The notes under the pieces were generated by a model. It ran no database searches and was not told where the DNA came from. It was given only the letters and a program-made list of their open reading frames with translations. Both the position numbers and the translations under genes were made by a program. A DNA stretch of 64,000 nt from Hydractinia symbiolongicarpus (Eukaryota > Cnidaria > Hydrozoa > Anthoathecata > Hydractiniidae). Of the stretch, positions 41,823 to 54,766 are shown in pieces (the stretch's first letter is position 1; every line of letters begins with the position of its first letter). The stretch covers positions 11,701,001-11,765,000 of the forward strand of contig NC_079888.1 in NCBI RefSeq assembly GCF_029227915.1, given 5' to 3'.

Positions 41823-43206
41823 TTTGTTTTTGATAATGCTATTTGATACTTGATACTGCGTCAATCTTATTGATTCAAAGGAATTTCCCTAAAATTTCAA
41901 TGTTTAGTTATACCTTCCGCTATTTTAACATCGTTTTAAAACTTCTTCACTTTTAATATAATTTAGCTCTTCACCTTTTTGATGAAAACTGTGAAATAAA
42001 ATTCCAACAACGAATGTCGATTATCGATAAGAAAATGTAATGCTAGCAACTACAAACAGTAACAGCTTGCTCACATCCAGCAAAGCTAAGAAGCCCATGG
42101 TTAAAAATTCCCAATGATTTACTCTTTTATATTAATCTCCTCCGGTGAAAATGTAAATTTCGTCATTGTACACTAATAATTATGTCAGTGCTGTGGCCAG
42201 CAAAATGATTTTTTTTTGTTCTCCAAAGTATGTTCGTACAGGTTTTTTCTACTCCAAAAAGTAATTTCATCCTCTCCTCCTCAGGCAGCAGTTACTGATG
42301 TAAATAATTCCGGCGCGGCGACTTTCCATACCAAATAGGATAAGTATCTTGTCAATTGAAGTCTTCATAATTGAACAGAATATTTCGAACGGTTTCTCGT
42401 TCCTGTAGTACTTGGGAACATTTTCTCTCCTTAACTTGAAAATAAGTCGTTTATACTGGGCCTTAGTAAAATGGAAAATCATTAATCGCCAAACCGAAAT
42501 CCTCTCTATAACAATAATATACGTTGTCTATCTGTGTTAGAAACGGTTGCACCACTGCGTTATTTTAGACTATCCGATCAGTAATTTCTTTGTTCATGAT
42601 GACAGGCGGACAAGCAAGCATAAAATGCAGGGATATATATGTGAAGGGCAAATTCATGCGGGTTTTTACACAGGGGTGGGTCAGCGTCCTAATAAAAAGG
42701 AAACGCATCGTTGCATTAAAAAATACACAAGATATAATTGATCGGTAATTTTATAAAAACATAGGTTTCATAGACCTAAAGCGCAAGAAAACAATAATCA
42801 AGGGGCTAACAAAGACTTTCCCTGTCTATTGACTTGCAAAAGACTTTTCCACGATTCCGGCGCAAAACTGCTGATACCCAATACAGTAAACATTTTCTCT
42901 TGCCATATGTGAAAAAAATTAGAGATGGCAGGCTATCCGATATCGTCAAACGGCAATTTGTTTCCGCGGTTGGAAATAATAATTGGATCAACGTATTACC
43001 AATAATAATTATTGAATCAATTATTATCACTATTTTTAAGTTAGAGGAAATCAATATTGTTTGGAATAAAATAATAATTTTTTTTATTGGATCTAATCTC
43101 AATAATATAAATTTCGCGCAACAACAATAATATAATTGATCCAACGCCTGCCGGTTGTCGTTATACATAGGATGTCAGGCTATCCTGTTTTCAAATAGGA
43201 ACATCC
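41823..43206. other. no gene; repeat fragments near the microsatellite
   Basis: No supported coding region. GATGGCAGGCTATCCGAT at about 42924 and GATGTCAGGCTATCC at about 43172 are copies of the satellite core; the latter is followed by AGGAACATCC and the TAA microsatellite, matching in reverse the order at 27230-27265. Short inverted segments with CAATAATAATTATTG occur around 43000. Confidence 0.45.
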
Positions 43207-44035
<829 letters not shown>

Positions 44036-44461
44036 ATGAAAAGAAAACAAAAAATGGAACGTGGAATGTGGACCATTGCACCATTGCAACAAAAAGGCGA
44101 CCAGGAACAATATAATGCAGCTGTGAAAATTCTAGACACCATCGACGATTCCTTAGAAGCCCTGAAAAAACAAAACAATTTTAACACAGCAAAAGAGTGC
44201 CTACAAAAAGGTAAGAAACTCGTCTTTTTACGAATTAAATTGATAAGGATTGCGGACAGGGAAGACTGATTGACAGCTCGAGAATTCGAGTACAACGATC
44301 TTGTGTCCGGCTCTGATGAACACAAAGAACTGAAAAGAGCTGTAAAATTTTCTCGCGAAATAAGAGAAGAAATCAAAAAGGCTAACGATTATAAAAGCGA
44401 CAAACCTGGTGAAAGCTCTGGCGAACGATATTTTATGGACAACGTGACATTGGCCATTTGA
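44036..44461 (+). pseudogene. DIRS-like ORF1 (Gag-like) fragment with one stop
   Basis: The frame from ATG 44036 encodes a Lys/Glu-rich helical protein. It includes VKILDTIDDSLEALKKQNN and KLIRIADRED, then a TGA at 44267-44269 where a Trp codon is likely, and goes on in the same frame as LTAREFEYNDLVSGSDEHKE to ANDYKSDKPGESS. About 141 codons in all. I recall the KLIRIADRSE-like segment from DIRS-type ORF1 proteins, but this is recognition, not a search. Such proteins act as Gag. No zinc knuckle is present, so the C-terminal part is lost. Confidence 0.5.
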
Positions 44462-44699
44462 TCTAAAAAGAACTCCTACTTCGTTATCTTCTTCATCTGG
44501 TGCGATTCCTACAGAATGAAGAAATGAAAAAACATTAATTTTTGAAATTTCTTTTATAAGAAATTCAACGTGTTCACAAAAAACTGAAAAGAAAAAGTTG
44601 ATATTGAAAATAATTTCCCTTGGTTCACCTTAAAAATTATTGAGACAGGAAGCCCAAAAGGAAACTTACAAAATTTAGCTATTCAAATTTACAGCTTAT

Positions 44700-45070
44700 G
44701 CAGCGCAACTGACATTTACTGCACACAACTTGGATTCCTAGGAACTTAAACGTCACCGCGGATGCAATTTCAAAATCACCGGACACAGATAGTTTGGTCA
44801 ATATGTACTGAAACTTTTGATGATTTTGAACCAAACTTGGGAAAATTGATTTTTGATATATTTTTCAAGGAATTAAACTCAAAAGAGAAAATTCAGTTGA
44901 TGCCTTCACGACCAACTGAGCAGGAGGGTTTAACTGGTTTTCCCCACTGATAACACTAATTGGAAAAACTTTGTCCTATCGGATCTCAGCATACTTTTCG
45001 CTACTCCTCACAGCTCAGGACGAATATTTTATCACCTTAAGAGATTTCTGATATTAGATCCATTTTTTTC
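44700..45070 (+). pseudogene. DIRS-like RNase H end
   Basis: A frame reads TWIPRNLNVTADAISKSPDT, the closing RNase H motif (W-I-P-R-x-x-N-x-x-A-D-x-x-S), followed by stops and then, in a second stretch, SVDAFTTN, GGFNWFSPLITLIGKTL. The latter is the typical link between RNase H and recombinase in these elements. Several stops show decay. Confidence 0.6.
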
Positions 45071-45379
45071 GATTATTCTAACAACAAGTCTGCTTTACAA
45101 GGGTTTCCCAAGTTCTATTCCTTAGCGTTTATTAAGTTTTTTATGAACCAACTTGCGAATATAATTGGCTTGTTGATTTGTGGTTGATTTGTGGCTTGTT
45201 GCCTAGACAAGTTTAGACAAGCTTGGAAAAAATAGTTCGCATAGAGTCATAATTTCACTAAGGTTAAGGTTTGCTCCGCCGATCCATTTTATGTCGCAAT
45301 TTACTTTAACGAAATTGTCAATAGAAAAAAGTAGGCTTTTTAAACTCTGCTTTCTGCGGAATCCGTTCGTGTCGCATTA

Positions 45380-46035
45380 TTACAAGACGACCATCACCGA
45401 CAAATATTCTCTTCGTGAAACTTGCGTTGGAAGGTACGAAGCGCACCATTGCAAGAACTAGCACACACAAAAACAGGAAAGAAGCCATCAGCTCTGAAAT
45501 GATGGAGCATTTACTCGAGGTTCACGGACGCTAGAAAAACCTCATGAAGTTAAGGTTTTTATTATTTGCAATCGGATATTTCTGTTTTCTCAGGGTCATC
45601 GAACTTCTAGAGATAAAGAAATAGAGACATAACTTTTTAACCAGGAGGCCTACCGATTTCTCTACCTACAGAGCTAAAACAGATCAACTACATCGTGGCA
45701 ACATCGTTTTCATTGGAAACCTTAGTACTAAATATTGTCCTATTTATTGGCTGTAAAAATATCTTACGTTATCCTCGCTTTCAAACCAATCCAATGCATA
45801 TTTGATTTGCCGCATATTCAAAACAAAACAAGGGTCTGCGAATATCATGTTTCTTATTCAACAACACGAACAACATTCATTGAAAATATATCCATGATAG
45901 TCGATCCAGATTAACAACAGTATACCAGACCATATGATTTCCAAACACGGCCCCTGGCCTTTAACCACAAGCAGAGATGGTTATATCAAGGACAATCGCG
46001 AACAAAGGTTTGGCGTGTCTAAGTCACTAGGATTT
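45380..46035 (+). pseudogene. DIRS/Ngaro-like tyrosine recombinase
   Basis: Frames give VKLALEGTKRTIART and THKNRKEAISSEMMEHLL, the N-terminal DNA-binding start, then LMKLRFLLFAIGYFCFLRVI with ELLEI, where R of F-L-R-x-x-E-L is the first catalytic Arg. Next are RAKTDQLHRGN (the conserved K-T-D), STKYCPIYWL and, at 45918-46030, SKHGPWPLTTSRDGYIKDN, which has the His/Trp box and the catalytic Tyr in D-G-Y. At least two stops interrupt it, so it is dead. This enzyme would have joined circular cDNA into the genome. Confidence 0.65.
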
Positions 46036-46040
46036 TGAAT

Positions 46041-46901
46041 AGAGCTCTTGCTACTTATTGAGCCACTGTTGTTGTTTATTCTGCCCCTAAATGAAACTTG
46101 AGAAAGAATGAGGAAAATATAATCGACTTAGCCTGTCACACAGCTTCTGTATTATTATATAAGATTGATGCCCACTGGCAAACAATGTTCACTTGACAGC
46201 CCTTTGAAATAGTAATAATGATAAAAATGTTTTTTCTGTGTTTCATTTGAGATATATATTCCTCACAGTTGTCTAGTTGTCCGTCAGTTAAGCTAGTTGC
46301 TTAAACAACATCACCTAAGGGGTGATTTTTATACTAGTATGCATTCTCATATCTTTCAATCTTAACAGAATGATTTTTTCATAATGTTAAAATATTCGTG
46401 CTAAAACATTAAAAACTGTTCTTATGTCTTAAGTCAAAAGGCTACTGTGAACACAAGCAAGTAAACTTTGACAAGTGTAAAGTTTGAGTGACTGTGGCTC
46501 GTCTTGAAAGAGTTTACGAATTCCGAAAGTCTAGAAATTTGTCTAAAATTATCGCCTTATGCACTTAAAGTATTTTTGTAAAGATTATTCCTCAGAGATT
46601 GATAATTCGCGTTGCTTAAAGAGTGCATTGCGCTTATTTTTTTCACAGTGTGTAATATCAATATTGCATTCAGGGCATGGTAACAAAATTGGTTAATTAT
46701 TACTTTGGAAACCGTACGCTTAAGTCATAATCTATAGAAATAAAAACACTGGTGGGCTAGGCTTTAATAAAGTTCTTTTAGTGACAAAGATTTAAACTAT
46801 TGTAAAAGTTAATAAGTTTAATTACTAACGAATTATTTAGCTTCCTAATATGATGCTTAAAAAGTCACATCAACATGTTCTAAACAGTTTATCAATATGA
46901 G
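46041..46901. other. no gene seen
   Basis: AT-rich sequence between the DIRS-like relic and the transporter pseudogene. No motif recognised. Confidence 0.35.
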
Positions 46902-48115
46902 ATGGCAGAAAAGGAGTTATCTTTAACAGAAGTGATTGACTATTTTGGATTTGGATTATTTTCATTGAAACTTATATGTGTGACTGAACTGCTTTGGTTT
47001 TCTGACATTATTAGCTCCGAGATTAAAATGCGAATGGAATATGACAAACATTGAGACGGCACTTACTTCAGTAAGTGTGTTTATAGGCATGGCTGCTGGG
47101 TGCATATTTTGGGGGAAACTCGCCGATAAATTCGGTCGAAGAAAGTTTGCACTTCTTGGAACAGGGATGACGTTATACTTTGGTTTACTTTGAACAATAA
47201 GAAGAAACTTTGCATGGTTCTCTACCGTCCGCTTTTTTGTTGGAATCGGTATTGGTAGCCTCATATTAGTACCGTGTTACATTAGTGAATTAATAAGTAC
47301 GAAATACCAAGGAAAAGTTATGATTTCGCTACAGTTTTTCTTTGGGTTTGGAAATGTGTACGTCGCTTTCCGAGCTTACATCGTTATGAATAAATTTGGA
47401 TGTCGCGTTTTTTTACTGCTCGCTGCTTCACCAATTCTACTAAGTTTTGGCATTTTGTTTTAGTTGCCTGAATCAGTGCGTTATTTGGAGAATGTTGGAA
47501 ATAACCACGAAATTATGAAAGTTTTACATGTGATATCGATAAACAATAAAAAACCTATCCCCAAAAAGATCAAATTTAAACAGCCTGTTAAAAAAAGAGT
47601 AGACATATTGGAACTTTTTATTCCCAAATACAGATTGCATACAACGCTGTCATTAATACTGTGGTCTTTTACTTTCACAAGCTCTTATGGTCTTCAGCTT
47701 TTAAATACACAACTAGATCAAACGATCGGACAAGCTAGGAAATCGTCCTGCCATAGTTTAACAGATATCGAGTACTTGCAAGACATTTTTGTTGTTCTTG
47801 GTCAGGTACCTGGCTTGCTATTTTACATACTCTTTGCGGATAAAATATCTCGTAAAACTGCATTCATCTCGACTTATATAATTATCCTAGCATGTCTCTT
47901 ATTGTTGAAGTTCAGTACTGTATTTTTGTGAGAACTAGCCTCATGTTTTTTTTACGAGCAACAACATCATTATCAGCGCAGCTAGTTTGGTTACACAGTG
48001 CAGAAAACACACTATCCAGGTTCAGAACTACAGCATTGGGGCGTTGTATACCAGTGCAGCGCGATGATCGATGGCGTTATCACCAATCTTGGTGCAATAC
48101 TTACTGAACGTCTCA
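46902..48115 (+). pseudogene. SV2/SVOP-like major facilitator transporter pseudogene
   Basis: From ATG 46902 the frame has LTEVIDYFGFGLFSLKLICV, the usual start of SV2/SVOP-type transporters. After a frameshift near 47030 comes CEWNMTNIETALTSVSVFIG with MAAGCIFWGKLADKFGRRKF, the MFS loop motif G-x-L-A-D-x-x-G-R-R-K. Later pieces are VRFFVGIGIGS, LPESVRYLENVG (L-P-E-S motif between the two halves) and an acidic-free second half. TGA at 47191 and TAG at 47461 interrupt it, and a final piece after another frameshift reads GVVYQCSAMIDGVITNLG. No introns are visible over 1.2 kb, which suggests a processed copy of a spliced gene, although a decayed intronless gene cannot be excluded. The parent gene would move an organic ion or vesicle solute; substrate unknown. 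Confidence 0.75.
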
Positions 48116-48679
48116 TTTACGGTAAATTTTTTTTAATGTGATTAGTTGTATAATAGTTTGGAGCGATAAAGCTTCACTTGTTAAATAAAAGGAGGGGTGA
48201 CGATTATTGTTAAGTCCATGTCTCTCCATCGTATACAGTGAACATCTCGACATAACGAACCAAAATTCATTCCCCTTGGATTTAGCCGTAAGAAACTCTT
48301 ATAAAATCTTTCTATATAACGAACCCCTAATATTAAACTTTCGATTTAACGAACCAACTCTTTCGTCCCCTGAAGTCTAAAAACCTTAATAAAACGAGCT
48401 TAAGGCAGTAAATGTGACAGGAGCTCGGAAATATTTTCAAAGTTTTGGGCATCATCAGTATTATCAATATTATGTTTCACAAACAAAGCAGTGCAATTTC
48501 ATCCAAATCTAAAAGTTGAAATAATAAATACATTAGTAGAGCATCCAGTAGAACAAAAACAAACCAAACTTTGAACTTTCAGATATCATCCTGTCAATAA
48601 CATTTCTTGTCTCTTTTTATTTACGATATAACATACGGAATGGGTAACAATAAAAACAAACTATTTCTCTGTCTTAGGT
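48116..48679. other. possible pogo-like terminal repeat
   Basis: At 48236-48370 the sequence TACAGTGAACATCTCGACAT followed by AACGAACC motifs repeated three times looks like the end of a pogo/mariner-type element (CAGT start, repeated AACGAACC). The second end was not found; ATGGTGAACAGTA near 48853 is only a weak candidate. No gene seen. Confidence 0.35.
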
Positions 48680-48790
48680 TGGTGTTCTTTATTACACGCG
48701 GATGGGATTTGGTGTTCTGTATTACACGCTTGGTGTTCTGTATTACACGCGGTGTTCTGTATTACACAGGTATTTTGTATTACATGCGGC
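48680..48790. repeat. short tandem repeat (GGTGTTCTGTATTACACGC)
   Basis: Five imperfect units of about 19-27 bp, each with GTGTTCTGTATTACACG or a close variant. Confidence 0.75.
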
Positions 48791-49394
48791 CGACGTACAC
48801 GCGTCACGGAGTACAACATACGTAGTTCGTAATTTCAATATCAACTCTGTATATGGTGAACAGTACTAACAACCATTTGGGCTAAAAAAGCAGTTGTTCT
48901 CCATGAGCCAAATTGGAGTGCGTTTGCTATTTTCCAGCTGGAATAACCGTGATAATAATAACTGTGAACTATTACTTAGTTCTTTTAATAACCTTTGGAA
49001 CCTAATGTTACGTGAGACAAAGACGCTCATTATATAGCCGTCAAGAATATAATTATCTTTAGAGCAAGTCTCAAGATAATAATATTTTTATCATCCATGT
49101 TATCTTATGGGAAATGCTTACGCAATGAAACAAGCGTAAGAACCACTGATATGTAAGAGATAATTTCCTAGATTTATGGAGCCTTGCAATGTAAACAAAA
49201 AATCAAAAAAGCTGCTTTGATTCGAATTTGTATTGATTTTGGATTGTATTCAAGTAGAGTTCGTGTAGAGATTCATGCAATGATTAAGGAAATGAATAGA
49301 TCCGTTTACAGGTTTTTTTGTTTACTATTAATATCATTAAAAAGGTTGACGTTAATGAAGTATGTGCATTCCCCCTTACAAGTCGTCAGACGGT
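48791..49394. other. no gene seen
   Basis: AT-rich; no supported gene. An ORF at 49184-49396 has no recognisable motif. Confidence 0.3.
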
Positions 49395-50212
49395 AAAAAA
49401 AATCTACAGGAATTAACTCGTCGCAGCGACGTCCATAAAAATGTATCTTATTTGCTATTTTGTGTGTCCAGAATACTGGTATTATTAAAGGAGACTAGTA
49501 GAAATCCCATGAATTAATGTCCGGGTTCGCCCACCCTTTATGCGTTAAGGTTTAAACATCTGCAAATGTCGGCTTCTTATGCTCTTTTTTGTTTTTTACA
49601 TTTAAAACATACATACTTTTTACCTCCTAGGCCGAGGATTGCAGGTTAGAGTCTAAAGCAAAAAAATCAGGACTACCTCTCATGTTAAACGCCATGTGCT
49701 TTTCATGCAGTAATGCCAAAGACAAAGAATTATTATCTATAGCCGTTAGCACGTAGAAAATCCACAGAAATTCCCCCTGTCACAAAAAAGTAGATAGAAC
49801 TATAACGCATTTGTCATTTTGTGGCCTAAAGATTTCGTGCGTGGTTTAGCATGACCCGATTTTGGCCGACAGACAGACAACGGCCATTATTATAAAGACT
49901 AGCCGTTAGCCCGTTGAAAAATCCACGGGTTCGCCCGTCCTTTTAATTAACCCGTCGCAACAAAGTGGGTAAAATTATATCGCATTTCATATTCGTGTTT
50001 CCGTAGCATGATTTTTTAACTCAGCGGGGGGTCTGCGCAGAGACAGACAGACGGAATACGGCTATTATTAAAGAGACTAGTCGTTAGCCCGTGGAAAAAT
50101 CCACGGGGTCGCCCGTCCTTTATATATCACGTTTCGTGTTTCTGTTACGGGATGCGGTAACCCTTTTGAACACACAGACAAAATACGGCTATTATAATAG
50201 AGACTAACCGCC
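49395..50212 (+). repeat. tandem cluster of the GTTAGCCCGTGG repeat family
   Basis: Four to five head-to-tail units of about 135-240 bp, diverged from each other. Good unit borders are at about 49900 and 50077, where GGCTATTATTAAAGAGACTAG-type ends meet TCGTTAGCCCGTGGAAAAAT-type starts. Each start has a small inverted repeat (CCCGTGG/CCACGGG) and each end is preceded by CAGACAGAC. No coding capacity. Confidence 0.7.
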
Positions 50213-50500
50213 ACAAGTACTGTGTGACATAGCATTAAATGACCGGTGGAGCGCTTAATAAGACCCGGAAACTGTGCAACATATTCAGGTGGAGCGCTTT
50301 AGCTCTCTTTATGCAGTATATATGCTCAGCTTAGTACAGGTAAACCGTGTCGCACATGCGTAAGGCGTAATACCCTTCTCCAAAAGAACTTTATCGCAAC
50401 TTCGGTTTTGTTATTATGTGAAATACGTTTACAAGACAGTAATAAAAGATGTAGCTACGTAACGTTTGGCGTGTGGCCTTGTGGTTTTTGGAGTTTGCTT
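50213..50500. other. no gene seen
   Basis: Short stretch between the repeat cluster and the hairpin. Confidence 0.3.
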
Positions 50501-50557
50501 CCGTGCTGTGGAGCGAATCACGGACCGCAAAGGTCCGTGATTCGGTCCACAGCACGG
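50501..50557. repeat. 26-bp hairpin with 5-base loop
   Basis: CCGTGCTGTGGAGCGAATC continues to ACGGACC at 50526, the loop is GCAAA, and 50532-50557 is the reverse complement with one mismatch. Probably a foldback-type element; the two short ORFs crossing it on opposite strands are artefacts of the symmetry. Confidence 0.85.
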
Positions 50558-50914
50558 CCTGTTTAGCAAGTGTCTTCACCACAGCTACGGGTTATGATAT
50601 ATATATATATATATCATTTTTTATTATTATTTACATTCATTTTATTTATATTTGGTCCTTAAGTAGTTGTTCGTTTGTCATAACCTGACTGACCCTAAAA
50701 AATATAGCCGGCCTTAAAAATTATATATATAACCTAAAGCTGTTTTTTCCCTCATGTTTTAAAGTTAAAATGATTTTTTCTTCGTTTTTTCGTCGATCTA
50801 CTAGACTTATTAACTTAATTTTTCCCCTGCCTTGAGTTACTGAACAAGCAATTATTTAAGGGCCACCTTATACGCACACACATAAAAATGTACCTGTGGT
50901 CCTTTTGTAGGCAG

Positions 50915-51399
50915 TTAAACCGTATTATTAGGTAGTGTTGATTGCTTCTTTTTCAAGCTAACGACATGAGATACCATTTGTTCAACATCCGCCGGTATAT
51001 TTTTAGATGGTGTTAAACTAAATATATCATCGGCTTTAATCATGCCGGTTTGAACAGAAATTGCTTTTATTGGTCGTCCAGATCTCATTTTTTTGGGGGG
51101 CATGCCCCTTCACAGTTTTTCTTATATAGGGCACATGATTCACAACAACTGCTATGCTCTTTCCAAACAATGGGAGTGACAGTGATTGTGGTACCCTGTT
51201 TTTCCAAGCTTAGAACGGCGGAGTAGCACTTATTGCAGAATGAATCGGGGTGAATTTCTGGCTGGTCTTCTTCTAACTTCAGCTTAAAAGCATTATTTAG
51301 CCATTCCTGATGCTTCCTTACACTGTGTACAATAGCACCAGTTAAGTTTTTGCCACACATTCGACAAAGTTTTTTTATGCAGTGGTGAGTGTTTTCCAT
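50915..51399 (-). pseudogene. zinc-binding protein resembling the RAG1 N-terminal region, one-base frameshift
   Basis: From the ATG at 51399 the frame has CRMCGKNLTGAIVHSVRKHQ, later HPDSFCNKCYS and SSCCESCALYKKNCEGACPP. This Cys/His arrangement (C-x-x-C, then H-P-x-x-F-C-x-x-C) resembles the zinc-binding N-terminal part of RAG1 and of related animal transposon proteins. At a run of six C and seven A (about 51085-51097 on the plus strand) the frame shifts by one base, after which MRSGRPIKAISVQTGMI and LTPSKNIPADVEQMVSHVV continue. Total length about 160 residues. The shift could be a real mutation or a homopolymer error. No RAG1 catalytic core is nearby. Function unknown; DNA binding for a mobile element is an inference. 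It lies next to the 3' end of a LINE. Confidence 0.5.
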
Positions 51400-51411
51400 T
51401 ATTTGTGACAA

Positions 51412-51842
51412 AAATCGTTCATTTTTAGAAAGCTATAACTTTTTTTAAAAAAATACCAGGGAAATAAGGTTTTCTTTAAATTTAAATTAATCCTTTGTCT
51501 TTACATCAGCATAAAGACCAACCTCCAAAAAACTCCACGAACCGAGATATTAGGCCGAAGGCGCGCACTACTAATATTCCAGTAATTTAGCTGTCTATTT
51601 AAACCCTTGTTTATACCGTTTTGCGCCAGTAATTTTAACTTTTTAAGAAGTACACGTCTTGTGAAGACCCTTGTTTGGGCTGATACATGATATAAGCGGT
51701 CATTAACGCGTGAAATTAAGAGCAAGCGGTAGCAGAAAGTTACTATATTTTAAGACATAATTTTTTCTACGAACTTTGCAACTCGACCCAATCCCTTAAA
51801 ATGCGCTGTGTTTCCGCAATATCACAGTTTGAAACAGCCGTG
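51412..51842. other. no gene seen
   Basis: A minus-strand ORF at 51501-51725 has no recognisable motif. Confidence 0.3.
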
Positions 51843-52280
51843 TATATGATATGACATGATATGATTAATTTATTTATAGTTGACAAGTTTACAAGAAAAT
51901 GTAGCTCTAAGGCTAATTAAAGTCATCCTTAAAAAAACATTAAAAATAATAAATAACTAAATATAAAAAATCTACAAAGAATACCGTATACAATTTTTTT
52001 AAATATTTTAAATAATATGTCAACGGATAGACTATGTAGTGGTGGTTCCAGGAACTCAGTCAATCCTCCTAGGCAGGGGGTTGAGAGAAAATAATATGCA
52101 ACCAGATAACAAGGCTAGAATATCCTTATATGATAGCACCCCACTTAAACCGACGTTCCGCAAGACATGTTTAACTGAGTTCCTGTTCCACAACTGACGA
52201 AGGAAGACAACGGGGAAACTAAAGAAAACCTAATTCAGGTATAAAAGTTTTGCATATTCTGCAAGGACAATGGTTTGAAT

Positions 52281-54760
52281 TCAGTTTCTTATTTTGCTTC
52301 TAAACTCAATTAAAGTACCAGCGTTCCGATACACGTTAGGCAAAGAGTTCCAAAGCTTTAACCCAACATTAGACAACATTAGTGGTTCGATCCCATATCT
52401 CACTGAGAATAATTTGTTACTCTTGAGTTTTTCCTTTCTCAAATTATACACTGGTTCAGTAAACATAAAAAGTTCATTCAACAATTTTACATGTTTTTTG
52501 TTTTAGCCTTATACAGCTCAGTAACAAGGATGCGTAAGTTCGTTTGGTGAATTGTAACACTCCCATTTTTCGATAAAAGCTCTTCAAATAAAGATTAATA
52601 GTCTTGATAGATAATTCTTAGCGCTCTTTCATGTATATGGTTTATCCTATTGTTTAATTTACAACTGTGAAACATCCATACTAATGGACAGTACGAAAAA
52701 TGACTAGTGACAAAAGCATTAATAATCAGCTTTCGCTGGTCTAATGTCATTAAGGAAGATAACCTTGCAAGCGCACTAACTTTCTGGTCTGCCTTGTTAC
52801 AGAGCTGATTAACATGTTCCTCGAAAGAAAGTTTGTTGTCTATAGTTATACCAAGCAGTTTTTCTGTTTGAGAAATGTTTAGAAGTTCATCACAAACTTT
52901 TAATCGTACATCAGTTTTGTTAGTAAAAAAATGTGATATTTCTGGGTTGGGCTTTCATACCGTTATTTTCAAACCAAGTAAATATTATAATAGCTGCATA
53001 TTCAATCTTTTCAATAACTTCGTTGATATTCTTTCCTATTGAAAATGGGGTTGTATCATCAGCATAGTTGACAATGTCCATATATGGGACAAAAAGGAAA
53101 AGATTGCATAAAAATATATTGAAAAGCAAGGAACCCAAAATTGATCCTTGAGGTACACCGTATTTTATTTTTGTCCATGCACTGTAATTGTTATTTATAC
53201 GTCTTGCTGTTTCCTGTCAATTAGGTACGATTTTATAAACAGCAAAGAGTTCATATCAAAGCCATATGCATGTAGTTTTGCTAGTAAGAGCTCGTGTGGT
53301 ATGCAGTCAAATGCCTTAGACAAATCAGTTAAAGGCGCTTCAAATGTGCCACCTTTGTTAGACTGTTTTTCCATTTTTCAATCATATTTATGAGGCATTG
53401 TTGTGAACTGTGCCCCTTGCGAAAAACAAATTGAAGTTTCGAAAATAATGGCTCGAGGAAGGTGTATATTTGGTCATTTCATTGGTTATTTCATTTTCAG
53501 GTATGTTTTCATTACTTGAAGGTTGTAATGACTTTATGCCTAATTTTTCAACAACACTGCCAAAATAATTGTTGACTATTTCAGTAATGTCTTTATCATC
53601 AGATATTATTTTGAGTTGTAACTGTCTTGTTGGAGAAACATGGTTTTACTGTTTTCCAGAATAACCTATTGTCAGTTATATTTTTAACATTAAGGTTGTT
53701 GAAAAAATTGTCTTTACATTTTCTTATTAATGAAACACAAAAATTCCTTTGTTTATTGTACGCTAATTAACTCTCCAGAGTTTTCTCCTTCCTATGCTTA
53801 TTTAAAAGTTTTGATCTGTTCATAATTGCCTTGTTTATTTCTTTACTCATAAAAGGTACCTGGTTATGACGTACATACATTTTCTTTCGAGGAGCATGAT
53901 TATCCAAGGTAATTAAAACATTGTTTTTGAAATTTTCAAAATTTTGAAAATCATCGAGATGTTGTCATCATTTAGAGCATCCATTATATCATGGCGGAAA
54001 TTTACATTATTAAAATTCCGATATGCTCTATAATTTATAATTTTTAGTTTTCGTTTAGCAAAGTTGGCCTTTAAAACAGTCATTGTCAATTAATGAAAAT
54101 CAGACATCTTGGGTGGTTTGTCAAGATGAGATCTATGTTTGTAGGGTTATCTATGTTTTTGAAGCATGTAGGCTCTTTGATTAAAGAGTTAATTTTATAT
54201 GTTGTTAAAAATTCATTTACATGTAGGTTGCTAATTTCAGCGTTAAAATCACCCAGTATTACATAGTTCTCATATTTGCAGGAAAACGAATCAATTTTTT
54301 TACTTATGTGGTTTAAGTTTTGAGCAGTAAGATTAGTTTTTGGGTTATATAAACACACAACTAACTATTTTTTGCTTCTTAAATTTAGTTCAATATAAAA
54401 AATTCAAACTCACTACTTTCACATTTGGGTTTTAAAAGTTTTGAGGGAATATTATTTCGTACATAGAGAATCATTCCTCTCCCATTGCCATTTCTGTCGA
54501 AACGGTATGCATTATAGCCTTGAATCAAAAACTGCCTCTGAAATTAAAAAGAGATCAAGGTTTCTATTAACTTGATCAATAAGAGGCTCAAACTTATTTC
54601 GTAGTGAATTGATATTAACATGCCCAAAAATTAGTCTATTTATGTTTTGTGATCTCAAATTGTCAAGAACCTTTTTCGTATTCTCATAATTGTTTTCACT
54701 CAATAATTTTTCTTCTTTGCATTTTACTGGTAGTTCAACATTGTCTTTTGCAGAAATTTC
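52281..54760 (-). pseudogene. LINE ORF2: endonuclease and reverse transcriptase
   Basis: In order on the minus strand: the start of an APE-type endonuclease with IFGHVNINSLRNKFEPLI and DLFLISE, then NYVILGDFNAEIS (catalytic G-D-F-N) and NPTNIDLILTN. The reverse transcriptase follows with LSKAFDCIPHELLLAKL, a frameshift, YGVPQGSILGSLLF, and NYADDTTPF with the catalytic A-D-D. The tail, with LFSVRYGIEPLMLSNVGLKL and W-N-S-L-P, is the typical closing segment of L2/CR1-type ORF2. Frameshifts or stops separate nearly every block, so the protein is dead. Confidence 0.75.
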
Positions 54761-54766
54761 CTGACA

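Noticed and set aside
50391-50688. Two ORFs on opposite strands with shared residues
   Set aside because: They cross the 26-bp hairpin at 50501-50557 and mirror each other because of it.
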